From Microbispora amethystogenes (GTDB taxonomy: Bacteria > Actinomycetota > Actinomycetes > Streptosporangiales > Streptosporangiaceae), in assembly GCF_016863015.1 (NCBI RefSeq), contig NZ_BOOB01000014.1, positions 124,001 to 188,000 on the forward strand: 64,000 nt of DNA, given 5' to 3'. How positions within the stretch are numbered: position 1 is the first letter of the stretch; the number at the start of each line of letters is the position of its first letter. The notes under the pieces are model-generated. The model did not search any database and had not been told where the DNA came from. It saw only the letters and a program-made list of their open reading frames with translations. Shown one piece after another: positions 1-9,357 of this stretch. The position numbers were made by a program, and so were the translations under genes.

Positions 1-26
1 GCTACCACTACCGCGTGCGGCCCTGA
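1..26 (+). CDS. possible 3' end of an upstream gene (partial)
   Basis: Reading frame 3 on the plus strand gives Tyr-His-Tyr-Arg-Val-Arg-Pro followed by TGA at 24-26. This may be the last codons of a gene starting before the window. Eight codons cannot identify a family; the only support is that the frame is open to the edge. Confidence 0.25.
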
Positions 27-152
27 CGGGCGCCGCGGTCAGGTCAGGTACGGCGGGACGGCATGAGACGGACGGGGAATCGAGGGAATCTATGGTGACG
101 GCGCACGGAGCCGACGTCGTCGTCGTGATGCTCCGGCACGCCGTCTATGGGG

Positions 153-383
153 TCAGCGCTCGCCGTCAGGGGCGATCGCGGGGGATGCGGAGAGTCGGGC
201 CGACTCGTCCTGGATCTCAGCACCTTTGCCGCGCAGGACAGCCACGTGCTGACGCCCGTGGTGGGCGCAGAACAGCAGCTCCCCGCCCACGGGCAGGGTC
301 GCGCGGATGTAGGCCTGAGCACCGCACCGGTCACACCGGTCCAGGGCCGTCAGCGGCTTGGCGGGGGCGAGAGCTCCAGTCAC
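153..383 (-). CDS. DUF7455 small zinc-binding-type protein
   Basis: A 76-residue protein with a CDRCGAQAY motif near residue 14 and a CAHHG motif about 25 residues later. This Cys/His set is typical of the small actinobacterial DUF7455 family, usually taken to bind zinc; its role is unknown. I chose the GTG at 383 (protein begins MTGALAPAKPLTALD) because it gives the usual family length and has an AAAGG-like site six bases upstream. An ATG at 446 would add 21 residues that do not look conserved. It is divergent from parE, sharing the 384-629 spacer. Confidence 0.75.
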   Translation of the reverse strand: MTGALAPAKPLTALDRCDRCGAQAYIRATLPVGGELLFCAHHGRQHVAVLRGKGAEIQDESARLSASPAIAPDGER

Positions 384-560
384 GTATCGCCTTTCGGGTC
401 GCCCCACGGATGCGGGGTCGTTGGCGTCAGTCACTTGGGACAACATCTAACCGGATGCGGGCGTTCCCAATCATGCTCCGGCTACGCCCAGAGCAGAATG
501 CCCCTGGAAGTGACGGGGATCACAGCGGAAGTGCCGGTCAACCCGCTGTGCCTGGCAAGC

Positions 561-574
561 TTGTACGCGTACAA
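561..574. promoter_or_regulatory. 14-bp perfect palindrome upstream of parE
   Basis: TTGTACGCGTACAA is a perfect dyad lying 56 bases before the parE start. A partial second copy (TACGCGTGTT) follows near 596, and the decamer GGAAGTGACG occurs at 506-515 and 577-586. It sits in the divergent DUF7455/parE spacer, so it could be an operator. No regulator is identified; function is inference. Confidence 0.35.
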
Positions 575-629
575 ACGGAAGTGACGTTAAGCTGCGTACG
601 CGTGTTCGATTGATAAGTGGGAGCTGGGT

Positions 630-2705
<2,076 letters not shown>

Positions 2706-2706
2706 C

Positions 2707-2731
2707 CCGGCGCCCGCACGGCGGGCGCCGG
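2707..2731. terminator. hairpin between convergent parE and 2747-3028 gene
   Basis: An 11-bp perfect stem (CCGGCGCCCGC paired with GCGGGCGCCGG) around a 3-base loop begins two bases after the parE stop. There is no T-tract, as is common in high-GC actinomycetes. It can serve both convergent genes. Confidence 0.7.
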
Positions 2732-2746
2732 CTCATCCCCGCCTGG

Positions 2747-3028
2747 TCAGCATCGCTGGGCGCTGAGGAAGTCGGCCTCCGGGAAGTAGCCGACGTGCTC
2801 GCAGAAGTAGCTTCCTGACGGGATGGTGACGGTCCCGTAGGGGCCGGTGCCCGACCCGGTGCAGCCGCTGCCGAAGATGTAGTAGCCCAGCAGGTCGGAC
2901 ATCAGGTACCGGGTGCCGCTCGTGCAGGTGTAGTTGGCGTCCAGGGCCGCGGCGGGGGCGGCGGTGACGGCGGTCACCAGCACGGCGGCGGCGCAGATCG
3001 TGAGCGCGCGTTTGAACGGAGCGTTCAT
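2747..3028 (-). CDS. small secreted protein, unknown function
   Basis: A 93-residue protein with a classical signal peptide: basic MNAPFKRALT, a hydrophobic Ala/Val core, and a probable cleavage site after AAPAAA near residue 28. The mature part of about 65 residues has four cysteines (TCTSG, GSGCTG, FCEHV and a C-terminal Cys), which could form two disulfides outside the cell, and is rich in Tyr and Gly. The start has AAAGGA seven bases upstream. I do not recognise the family. It is convergent with parE across the hairpin at 2707. Confidence 0.7.
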   Translation of the reverse strand: MNAPFKRALTICAAAVLVTAVTAAPAAALDANYTCTSGTRYLMSDLLGYYIFGSGCTGSGTGPYGTVTIPSGSYFCEHVGYFPEADFLSAQRC

Positions 3029-3161
3029 GGGGGGTGTCCTTTACCGGGGAGGAAGGTGCGGACGCCTGCATCCCTACCCGGCCGGCTCCGGGCCGATCCG
3101 CCACGCGGTGTCCGGAAGCGGTCACCCCCCCGGGACGCGGCCATGACCACCGGAGGCCGCG

Positions 3162-3656
3162 TCAGGGCTTGACCTCGCGCAGCCGCCCGGTCTCGACCTC
3201 GTAGACGAAGCCCCGCACCGAGTCCTTGTGCGGGATGAACGGGTCGGCCGTGATCCGGTTGATCGACTGGATGACGTCCGCGTCCAGGTCGGGGAACGCC
3301 TCGGCGGCCCAGTCGGGCCTGATCCCGACCTCGGCCTCGATGTCCCGCCGGAAGCCGTCGTCGGTGAAGGTCAGCATGCCGCAGTCGGTGTGGTGGATGA
3401 GGATGATCTCCCGGGTGCCGAGCAGGCGCTGGCTGATCGCCAGGCTGCGCCGCTCGTCGGCGGTCACCACCCCTCCGGCGTTGCGGATCACATGGGCGTC
3501 GCCTTCGCTCAGCCCGAGCAGGCCGTACACGTTGAGCCGGGCGTCCATGCAGGCGAGGACCGCCACGCCCCGGGCGGGCGGCAGCGGCAGGTGCCCCTTG
3601 TCGAATCCGGCGGCGTACCGCTCGGCGTTGGCGAGGAGTTCGTCGGTGACGCTCAT
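3162..3656 (-). CDS. beta-class carbonic anhydrase (first of two)
   Basis: A 164-residue beta-carbonic anhydrase that interconverts CO2 and bicarbonate. The zinc and catalytic motifs are present: CMDARLNVYGL (Cys-x-Asp-x-Arg) and HHTDCGML (His-x2-Cys), plus RNAGG. The ATG at 3656 (MSVTDELL) has GGGAAGGGC eight bases upstream; the frame stays open to a start at 3716, but that would add an unconserved leader. It shares about half its motifs with the second copy at 6400-6900. A 235-bp spacer separates it from the divergent superoxide dismutase gene. Confidence 0.9.
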   Translation of the reverse strand: MSVTDELLANAERYAAGFDKGHLPLPPARGVAVLACMDARLNVYGLLGLSEGDAHVIRNAGGVVTADERRSLAISQRLLGTREIILIHHTDCGMLTFTDDGFRRDIEAEVGIRPDWAAEAFPDLDADVIQSINRITADPFIPHKDSVRGFVYEVETGRLREVKP

Positions 3657-3891
3657 GTGCTGCCCTTCCCGATCGCTGACATGGTCGACCTCACCTTTGC
3701 CGGTTATTCCTACCAAGTCAATAGGTAAAGTTGCGGAGAGTGAGTAGAGGGCGACCGAGCGCCCGGATTTCCGGTGTGGACCTGTGTGACGTTCTGGTTC
3801 CGGGAGGTGGAACAGGCGGAGTCATCCCCGATATGGTCCTTGTTGCAAGTAATTTGCAATTGCGATTAGTTCGCACTAGTGGAGGATCGTG

Positions 3892-4518
3892 ATGGGCGCG
3901 TACACGCTGCCGGACATGCCGTACGACTACGGGGCGCTGGAGCCGGCGATGTCGGGCGAGATCCTGGAACTGCACCACAGCAAGCACCACGCCGCCTACG
4001 TCAAGGGCAGCAACGACGCCCTGGACCAGCTCGCCGAGGCCCGCGACGAGGGCGACTACGCCGCGCTGGTCGGGCTGGAGAAGACCCTCGCGTTCAACCT
4101 GTCCGGGCACGTACTGCACTCGATCTTCTGGAACAACCTGTCCCCGGACGGCGGGGACCGCCCCGACGGTGAGCTGGCCGCGGCGATCGACGAGCACTTC
4201 GGTTCCTTCGACGCGTTCGTCGGACAGCTGTCCACGGCCACGAAGACGGTGCAGGGCTCCGGCTGGGGCGTGCTGGCCTGGGAGCCGTTGGGCGGGCGGC
4301 TGATCGTGGAGCAGGTCTACGACCACCACGGCAACGTCGGGCAGGGCTCCACCCCGATCCTGGTCTTCGACGCCTGGGAACACGCCTACTACCTGCAGTA
4401 CCGCAACGTGCGCCCGGACTACGTCGACCGGTTGTGGAATCTCGTCGACTGGGCCGACGTCACGGCCCGCTTCACGGCCGCGCGGGCGGCCGGCCCGGCG
4501 ATTCCCGGCCTGCGATGA
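3892..4518 (+). CDS. Fe/Mn superoxide dismutase
   Basis: A 208-residue superoxide dismutase converting superoxide to peroxide and oxygen. It has the family's N-terminal [13 protein letters not shown], metal ligands in [11 protein letters not shown] and [23 protein letters not shown], and the C-terminal signature [11 protein letters not shown]. The sequence alone does not settle Fe versus Mn. GGAGG at 3881-3885 favours the ATG at 3892 over the GTG just before it. The stop overlaps the start of the next gene (ATGA), so the two are probably translationally coupled. Confidence 0.93.
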   Translation: MGAYTLPDMPYDYGALEPAMSGEILELHHSKHHAAYVKGSNDALDQLAEARDEGDYAALVGLEKTLAFNLSGHVLHSIFWNNLSPDGGDRPDGELAAAIDEHFGSFDAFVGQLSTATKTVQGSGWGVLAWEPLGGRLIVEQVYDHHGNVGQGSTPILVFDAWEHAYYLQYRNVRPDYVDRLWNLVDWADVTARFTAARAAGPAIPGLR

Positions 4519-4793
4519 CCCACCCGGACCCGGCCCGGCTGTTCGAGCACGGCCAGCAGGCCGCCGGCGTCATCGCCGCCAAGCACCGCGGCGACCTCGC
4601 CGGCGCAGAAGCGCTGCTGGCCGGCTTCCCCGACGACCACGCGCGATTGCAGGGATTCTGCCTGCTCGCCGAACTGGCCCTGTCCCTGGTTCGGGCGCAG
4701 ACCGGGCAGAGCATGGACGACCTGGTGCGGGAGCTCACCCTGCACATGGCGGCGGTGGCCATGAAACCGCCGCCGGGAACCGCCGCGGCCTGA
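4515..4793 (+). CDS. small helical protein coupled to superoxide dismutase
   Basis: A 92-residue protein of unknown function starting inside the last codon of the dismutase gene (ATGA overlap at 4515-4518). It is predicted mostly alpha-helical, with a long Leu/Ala-rich stretch ([18 protein letters not shown]) and no membrane segment, signal peptide or cysteine cluster; one Cys lies at about residue 44. Its tight coupling suggests a role with the dismutase or its stress response, but that is inference. Confidence 0.65.
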   Translation: MTHPDPARLFEHGQQAAGVIAAKHRGDLAGAEALLAGFPDDHARLQGFCLLAELALSLVRAQTGQSMDDLVRELTLHMAAVAMKPPPGTAAA

Positions 4794-4799
4794 CGCGCG

Positions 4800-4831
4800 G
4801 GCGCCGGTGCGATCCCGATCGCACCGGCGCC
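4800..4831. terminator. hairpin terminator after the dismutase operon
   Basis: A 14-bp perfect stem (GGCGCCGGTGCGAT paired with ATCGCACCGGCGCC) with a CCCG loop, followed by TTCCGTT. It lies between convergent genes, seven bases after the stop at 4793. Confidence 0.8.
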
Positions 4832-4910
4832 TTCCGTTGCCCCGTCGCTCACCCTGTCACCCATCCCGCCGGCGAACCTGGCGGGTGATGACTCGGGCCT
4901 TCCGGAGGGC

Positions 4911-5234
4911 TCAGCCGTTCTCGATTTCCAGGGTGCTGACCCGGTTGCGGGCCTCCAGCATGCCCTCCCGGTAGCGCTCGTCCCAGTCGGGATCGTCGTC
5001 GGCGATGGCGCGGACCGTCTGCCGGGTCAGCTCCACCGGGCCGTTCCTGCCGGGCGCGACCTTGCGCACCACGATCAGGGTCCACCCGTTCTCCATGACC
5101 GTGTCGGCCTCCCAGCGGGGAGGGCCGCCCACCTCCCGCCGGGACGCCGTCCCCGACCGGCGTACGACCGCGAAGAGCAGGTAGAGGAGCACGGCGAGCA
5201 CGATGAGCGTCACCGGAAGGGTCAGCAGGCGCAT
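4911..5234 (-). CDS. small single-pass membrane protein
   Basis: A 107-residue protein with one N-terminal membrane segment (about residues 5-24, LPVTLIVLAVLLYLLFAVV) followed by Arg-rich residues. That pattern predicts an inside C-terminal domain of about 80 residues. The soluble part has no motif I recognise and ends in acidic, charged helix (DWDERYREGMLEARNRV). It follows the SPFH gene by 32 bases on the same strand, so the two are probably one transcript. Confidence 0.6.
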   Translation of the reverse strand: MRLLTLPVTLIVLAVLLYLLFAVVRRSGTASRREVGGPPRWEADTVMENGWTLIVVRKVAPGRNGPVELTRQTVRAIADDDPDWDERYREGMLEARNRVSTLEIENG

Positions 5235-5266
5235 CGGATCACGACCCTGTCACTTGGTGGGCGGAT

Positions 5267-6277
5267 TCACTTGGTGGGCAGAGCGACGCCACCAGTATTG
5301 CCCGGCGCGTAGACCGTGATGCCCTGGGGCAGGGCCTTCAGCTTCTCGATCTCGGCGCACGTGGGGCACTTGTTGTAGCCGTCCTGCCGGGCCTTGTTGG
5401 CGTCCGCCTCGGCGCGGGCCTGGGCGACCTTCGCCTGCGCCTCGGTGACCTTCGCGAACGCCGCCTGCGCCTGGTTCACCGCCTCCTGGACCTCCGTGGG
5501 CAGGGTCACCCGGGAGAGGTTGAAGTGGATGCCGGTGAGGAAGTCGGCGCCGAGGGTCGCCTTGAGGTCCTCGGCCAGGCTCGTGTTGACCGCGTTCTGG
5601 ATCTTGGCGATGTTGGCGTTGTTGCCCTGCTGCGGGGTGCCGCCGCCCTGCTGGCTGCTGTTGTTCTGCACGAGGGCGCAGGAGGAGACGAGTTCGGCGC
5701 AGCGGAAGTTGTTGATCTGGGTGCGCAGGTCGTTGTCGATCACCGGCCGGATGATCTGGTCGAGGAACGCCGACCAGCCCTCGTCGCCCTGCCAGGGGTA
5801 GTAGGTCCCGCCGTTGGTGCTGCGGAACTTCCGTGTGCCGAACTTGTCGTCGAACGACTTCAGCGTCTGGTGGTCGAGGTTGAGGGCGAAGTAGAGCGTG
5901 CCCTCGATGCCCATGTTGACGCCGTCACCGCTCGGGACGTTCACGACGTCGACGCCGGACCTCTCGCCGTGGCCGCTGTCGGAGGTGATCGTGTAGAACC
6001 GCTGCTGGGCGGGGTAGCGGTGCATCTGCGACCACCAGCCGATCCAGGTGACGCCGGAGCCGGGGGCGATGATCTGGCGGACCCTGTTGTCGTCCAGCGG
6101 GCCGCCGTCGCGCACGACCGCCACCTCGCCGCCGGTCGTGCGGTCGAAGCCCTGGAAGGCGCCGTACAGGGCCGGCACGCCGATCACGATGAGCGCGAGG
6201 ATCAGGACGACGGTGAGCCCGCGGAACGACCGGCGGGAGGCGCCGCCGGACGCGGCGGAGGGGGTGCGGCTGGGCAT
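5267..6277 (-). CDS. SPFH/prohibitin-type membrane protein
   Basis: A 336-residue protein with one N-terminal transmembrane helix (about 20-40) followed by an SPFH/Band-7-like domain (about 45-250). A coiled-coil stretch of Ala, Gln and Glu lies at about 265-300. Members form oligomeric rings or scaffolds at the membrane. The tail carries an unusual CPTC pair near residue 309, and a second cysteine pair lies near 193-200 (RCAELVSSC), so disulfide or metal binding is possible. AGGAG lies five bases before the ATG at 6277. The short membrane-protein gene lies directly downstream. Confidence 0.8.
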   Translation of the reverse strand: MPSRTPSAASGGASRRSFRGLTVVLILALIVIGVPALYGAFQGFDRTTGGEVAVVRDGGPLDDNRVRQIIAPGSGVTWIGWWSQMHRYPAQQRFYTITSDSGHGERSGVDVVNVPSGDGVNMGIEGTLYFALNLDHQTLKSFDDKFGTRKFRSTNGGTYYPWQGDEGWSAFLDQIIRPVIDNDLRTQINNFRCAELVSSCALVQNNSSQQGGGTPQQGNNANIAKIQNAVNTSLAEDLKATLGADFLTGIHFNLSRVTLPTEVQEAVNQAQAAFAKVTEAQAKVAQARAEADANKARQDGYNKCPTCAEIEKLKALPQGITVYAPGNTGGVALPTK

Positions 6278-6399
6278 ATGTGCTCCTGGGGGTGGAGTGG
6301 CGAAAGGTACCTAAGTTACGTCAGTCGCCAGGAGAACGTCGTAGCCGCCATCCCGGGTTCCGTCCTCGCCGCCGGCCGCGCCCCCTCCGTACGGCGGGG

Positions 6400-6900
6400 T
6401 CAGAGCTCGATGGGCTGGAGCCTCCCCGAGTGCACGTCGTACAGCGCGCCGCCGACGACGAGGTCCGCCGGCAGGTACGGGCTGGACTTGATGCGGGTGA
6501 TGTCGTGCCGCAGCGCCGCCGGCTGGTCGGGAACGGTCTGGAACTCCAGGCTGCGGGTGTCGATGCCGTGCTCCTCGGCGAGGAGCTTGTGGACGTCCTC
6601 GTCGGTCGACTTGGACATCCGGCAGTCGGTGTGGGGCATCACCAGGACCCGGTTCACACCGAGCAGGTAGACGGCGAGGACGAGGGTCCGCAGGACGTCG
6701 TCGGTCACCCGGGCGCCCGCGTTGCGCAGGATCTTCGCGTCGCCGGCCGTCAGGCCGAGCAGTCCGAGCGGGTCGATGCGGGAGTCCATGCACGTCACCA
6801 CGGCGAGGCCGCGCGCGGCCCGGCCCGTGAGGCCGGAGTGCGAGAACGTGCTCGCGTACTTCTCGTTGGCGGCCAGGAGATCATCGAAAGCACCGGTCAT
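6400..6900 (-). CDS. beta-class carbonic anhydrase (second copy)
   Basis: A 166-residue beta-carbonic anhydrase paralogous to the one at 3162-3656. It keeps CMDSRIDPLGLLGL (Cys-x-Asp-x-Arg) and MPHTDCRM (His-x2-Cys), RNAGARVTDD, and a similar ending (VHSGRLQPIEL). The frame is open upstream to 7062, but the ATG at 6900 (MTGAFDDLLAANEKYA) matches the paralogue's beginning and avoids overlapping the divergent VOC gene. No strong ribosome site was seen. Confidence 0.88.
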   Translation of the reverse strand: MTGAFDDLLAANEKYASTFSHSGLTGRAARGLAVVTCMDSRIDPLGLLGLTAGDAKILRNAGARVTDDVLRTLVLAVYLLGVNRVLVMPHTDCRMSKSTDEDVHKLLAEEHGIDTRSLEFQTVPDQPAALRHDITRIKSSPYLPADLVVGGALYDVHSGRLQPIEL

Positions 6901-7036
6901 GTGACAGATGTTGCCCGATCCCCTTTCGGTGGTCGTCGTGGGGGTAGCGGATTTCCCTCTCCGTGTCGCCTGGCCCTCGTCGCGACACCGGTATAAAGTC
7001 TTCACTGGTGTTGGGCTGGAAGGAGAAAGATCCCTC

Positions 7037-7411
7037 ATGAGTGGTGTCGCGCGGATGCGCACGGTCGTGCTCGACTGTCCGGAACCAAAGGCCCTGGCCG
7101 CCTTCTACGCGGAGGTGCTGGGCTGGAAGATCGCCTACGAGGAGGGAGACGAATGGGTCACGGTCGCCGGTGACGACCAGGTTCGCGTCGCCTTCCAGCG
7201 CGTGCCGGACTACCGGCCCCCGCAGTGGCCCGGCTCCGAGCACCCCCAGCAGTTCCACCTGGATCTGACCGTGGACGACATGGCCGAGGCGGAGAAGCGG
7301 GTGCTCGCCCTGGGAGCGGTCAGGCACGAGCACCAGCCGGGCGAGGACGAGAACTGGACGGTCTTCCTCGACCCGGCCGGGCACCCGTTCTGCCTGATCC
7401 CGTCGGACTGA
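7037..7411 (+). CDS. VOC/glyoxalase-superfamily protein
   Basis: A 124-residue protein with two beta-alpha-beta-beta-beta units of the vicinal-oxygen-chelate fold. The first begins TVVLDCPEPKALAAFYAEVLGW and the second QFHLDLTVDDMAEAEKRVLALGA. The ending DPAGHPFCLIPSD is typical of glyoxalase-like proteins with no known substrate. The ATG at 7037 is preceded by AGGAG seven bases away. It is divergent from the second carbonic anhydrase. Confidence 0.85.
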   Translation: MSGVARMRTVVLDCPEPKALAAFYAEVLGWKIAYEEGDEWVTVAGDDQVRVAFQRVPDYRPPQWPGSEHPQQFHLDLTVDDMAEAEKRVLALGAVRHEHQPGEDENWTVFLDPAGHPFCLIPSD

Positions 7412-7642
7412 CGCCGCGGCCGGGAGTGCCGGAGGCGGCCTCCTCCCGCGGCGCACGCGCGAGGCGCCGCGGGACGGGCCGCCGATTCCCGGCAACCACC
7501 ACGGTCCTCGCCGCGATCGGCGTGACAGCCCTGGAGCCGGCGGTTGCCGCTACAACGGGAAAGATCACATACCGGGGAAAGTCCCGTCAGACGAAGATCG
7601 AATCCACTACGCTCTCCGCGTCTGAAACTGGGAGGATTCGGG

Positions 7643-8020
7643 ATGCCCCTCATCTACGGCGGGTTCGGTCTGGTTCTGCTCGCCTTATGGATCTTCTGCC
7701 TGTTCGACGTGATCGTCACGGCGGAAGAGGACTGCCGCAACCTGCCCAAGGGGTTGTGGATCCTGATCGTCCTGCTCCTCCCCGAGGTCGGGTCGATCCT
7801 GTGGCTGGTCGCCGGCCGCCCGCAGACCGTGACGCGGCCCGGCGGGCTGCCGTACAAGGGCAACACCGGGCGTTTCCCCGAGTACGACCGGCCGGGCCGG
7901 TTCGTCCCCTCCGACCCCGACGACGAGGAGTTCCTCCGCCGCTGCCGGGAGCGGGCCGAGGAGCAGCGGCGCGCCTACCGCGAGCAGCAGCGTCAGGCGG
8001 AGAAGAACCAGGACCAGTAG
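7643..8020 (+). CDS. PLDc_N-type membrane protein
   Basis: A 125-residue protein with two membrane segments (about residues 2-22 and 36-56) separated by a short acidic loop. The pattern LLALWIFCLFDVI ... LPEVGSILWLVAGRP matches the N-terminal domain found before some phospholipase D/cardiolipin synthases; in actinomycetes it often stands alone. The C-terminal half is polar and becomes a charged Arg/Glu/Gln helix (RRCRERAEEQRRAYREQQRQ). GGAGG at 7631-7635 supports the ATG at 7643. Confidence 0.8.
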   Translation: MPLIYGGFGLVLLALWIFCLFDVIVTAEEDCRNLPKGLWILIVLLLPEVGSILWLVAGRPQTVTRPGGLPYKGNTGRFPEYDRPGRFVPSDPDDEEFLRRCRERAEEQRRAYREQQRQAEKNQDQ

Positions 8021-8145
8021 CGGTCGGTTACGCGGCGATCCCGATCCCGCGCGACGTCAGCGCGGCGAAGTTGAGCACGGACCGGTGCCCCGCTCGACGA
8101 GTGCGGCCCGTGCGCCGGCGAGGCCGGTCACCGGCCCGGAGATCT

Positions 8146-9085
8146 TCAGCCGAAGGATTGCCTGGCCGGAGTGACGTCGTGAGTCGTGGTGAGTCCGAAA
8201 GCGTGCAGCTTGGCTCGCACGGTGTCGGCATCTGGATGGCCGAGCTCGGTGAGGATGGAAAGTGCGCGCAGCCAGGCGCGGTAGGCGGCGTCGTGCTCGC
8301 CCATCGCGCGCTGGGTTTCGCCGAGGCGAGTGAGGGTGTAGGCCTGTCCGTAAGGGTCGTCGAGCTGTTGGAAGAGCGTGAGAGCCTCCTGGTAGCCGGC
8401 GACGGCCTGGGCGTGTCGGCCGAGGTGGTGCAGGGTCTGGCCGAGGCTGTCCCAGGCGGCCGCCTCGCCGTGACGGTCGCTGATGCTCTGGTACAGGGCC
8501 AGAACCTCTGACAGGCGGGCAGGGCCCGACGGTGGTCGCCGAGCTGGCTGTGGGCCCACCAGATGCCCACCAGCGCGAAGGCCTGTCGGATCTGGTGGCC
8601 GGCGGCGCGGAACAGTTGAAGCGCCTGCTGGGCGTGGCGAAGCGTGTCGTGGTAGCCGGATTGGCGGGCGAAGGCCAGGGCGAGGCTGAGGTGAGTTCGG
8701 CCCTTGCCGGAGGACGGCTCCGATGAGGACCGTGTGCTCGGCGGAAAACCAGGCCAGCGCCTCGTCAAGGCTGGTGAGGGGGTGGATGGTTACCCCCGGC
8801 TGCGCCGGGGTCAGGGAGAGCGGATCGCGAGCCGGGTCCAGCAGCAGCGCCGCGGTATGAGCGGTATGCAGGTAGTGGTCGAAAACCCGGAGCAGCGCCG
8901 CGTGCCGATCGGCGTCGCTGTCCCAGCACCGGGTCAGCTCGGTGGCGTAGGTGCGTAGCAGGTCGTGCATTCCGTATCGGCCCGGGTTCTGCTCAGTCAG
9001 CAGGTGAGCGCGGGTCAGCTCGGCCAGCAGTCGCCGGGTCTGTTCCAGTGGCAGGCCGGCGAGGTTGGCCGCAGCAGGCACCCTG
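8146..9085 (-). pseudogene. broken TPR regulator (NB-ARC/AfsR-like remnant)
   Basis: Remnant of a large regulator. One frame reads a helical segment (NLAGLPLEQTRRLLAEL ... YGMHDLLRTYATEL) typical of the end of NB-ARC domains in AfsR/LuxR-type actinobacterial regulators. Near 8710 the frame jumps and about 50 residues of the expected linker are missing. TPR-like helices continue (THLSLALAFARQSGY ... WWAHSQLGDHRRA). Near 8510 the frame shifts back and TPR units run to the stop (AAWDSLGQTLHHLGRHAQA). The N-terminal HTH or SARP part and the P-loop are absent. At least one deletion and one further frameshift make function very unlikely. Confidence 0.75.
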
Positions 9086-9124
9086 TCGTCCCGGCGTGGA
9101 CGTGGGCGGCCAGGAAGAACGCGG

Positions 9125-9357
9125 TCATCGTGCGGCCTTCGGCCGGCGGTCGGCCGGCGCGGACGGACGGTGCTCGCGCCAGACGACGCCGCGCCGCTCA
9201 TGGGCGACCAGCTGCTCCACGTCGCGGGCGACGCGCGGCCCGAACTCGCGCTCCACGAGGTGGAGGCCGAGGTGACCCCGGCGCCGCTCACCAGGTCGCC
9301 GTCGTCGACGATCCGCGCGTCGACCGCCACCCGCTCCGCGCCGGCGCATGTCACATC
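9125..9357 (-). pseudogene. DJ-1/PfpI-family C-terminal fragment, frameshifted
   Basis: The minus strand right after the parC stop encodes VDARIVDDGDLVSGAGVTS. About two codons on, in another frame, it reads LGLHLVEREFGPRVARDVEQ and then LVAHERRGVVW. Joined, these match the C-terminal third of DJ-1/PfpI or AraC-type GATase1 proteins. The N-terminal two thirds, with the nucleophile Cys, are gone and a frameshift lies near 9270. It runs directly into the decayed TPR regulator, so both scraps look like leftovers of one rearrangement. Confidence 0.6.

Noticed and set aside
7412-7642. A gene upstream of the PLDc_N-type gene
   Set aside because: The upstream open frame joins sequence with no start signal, and the GGAGG site at 7631 marks the real start.
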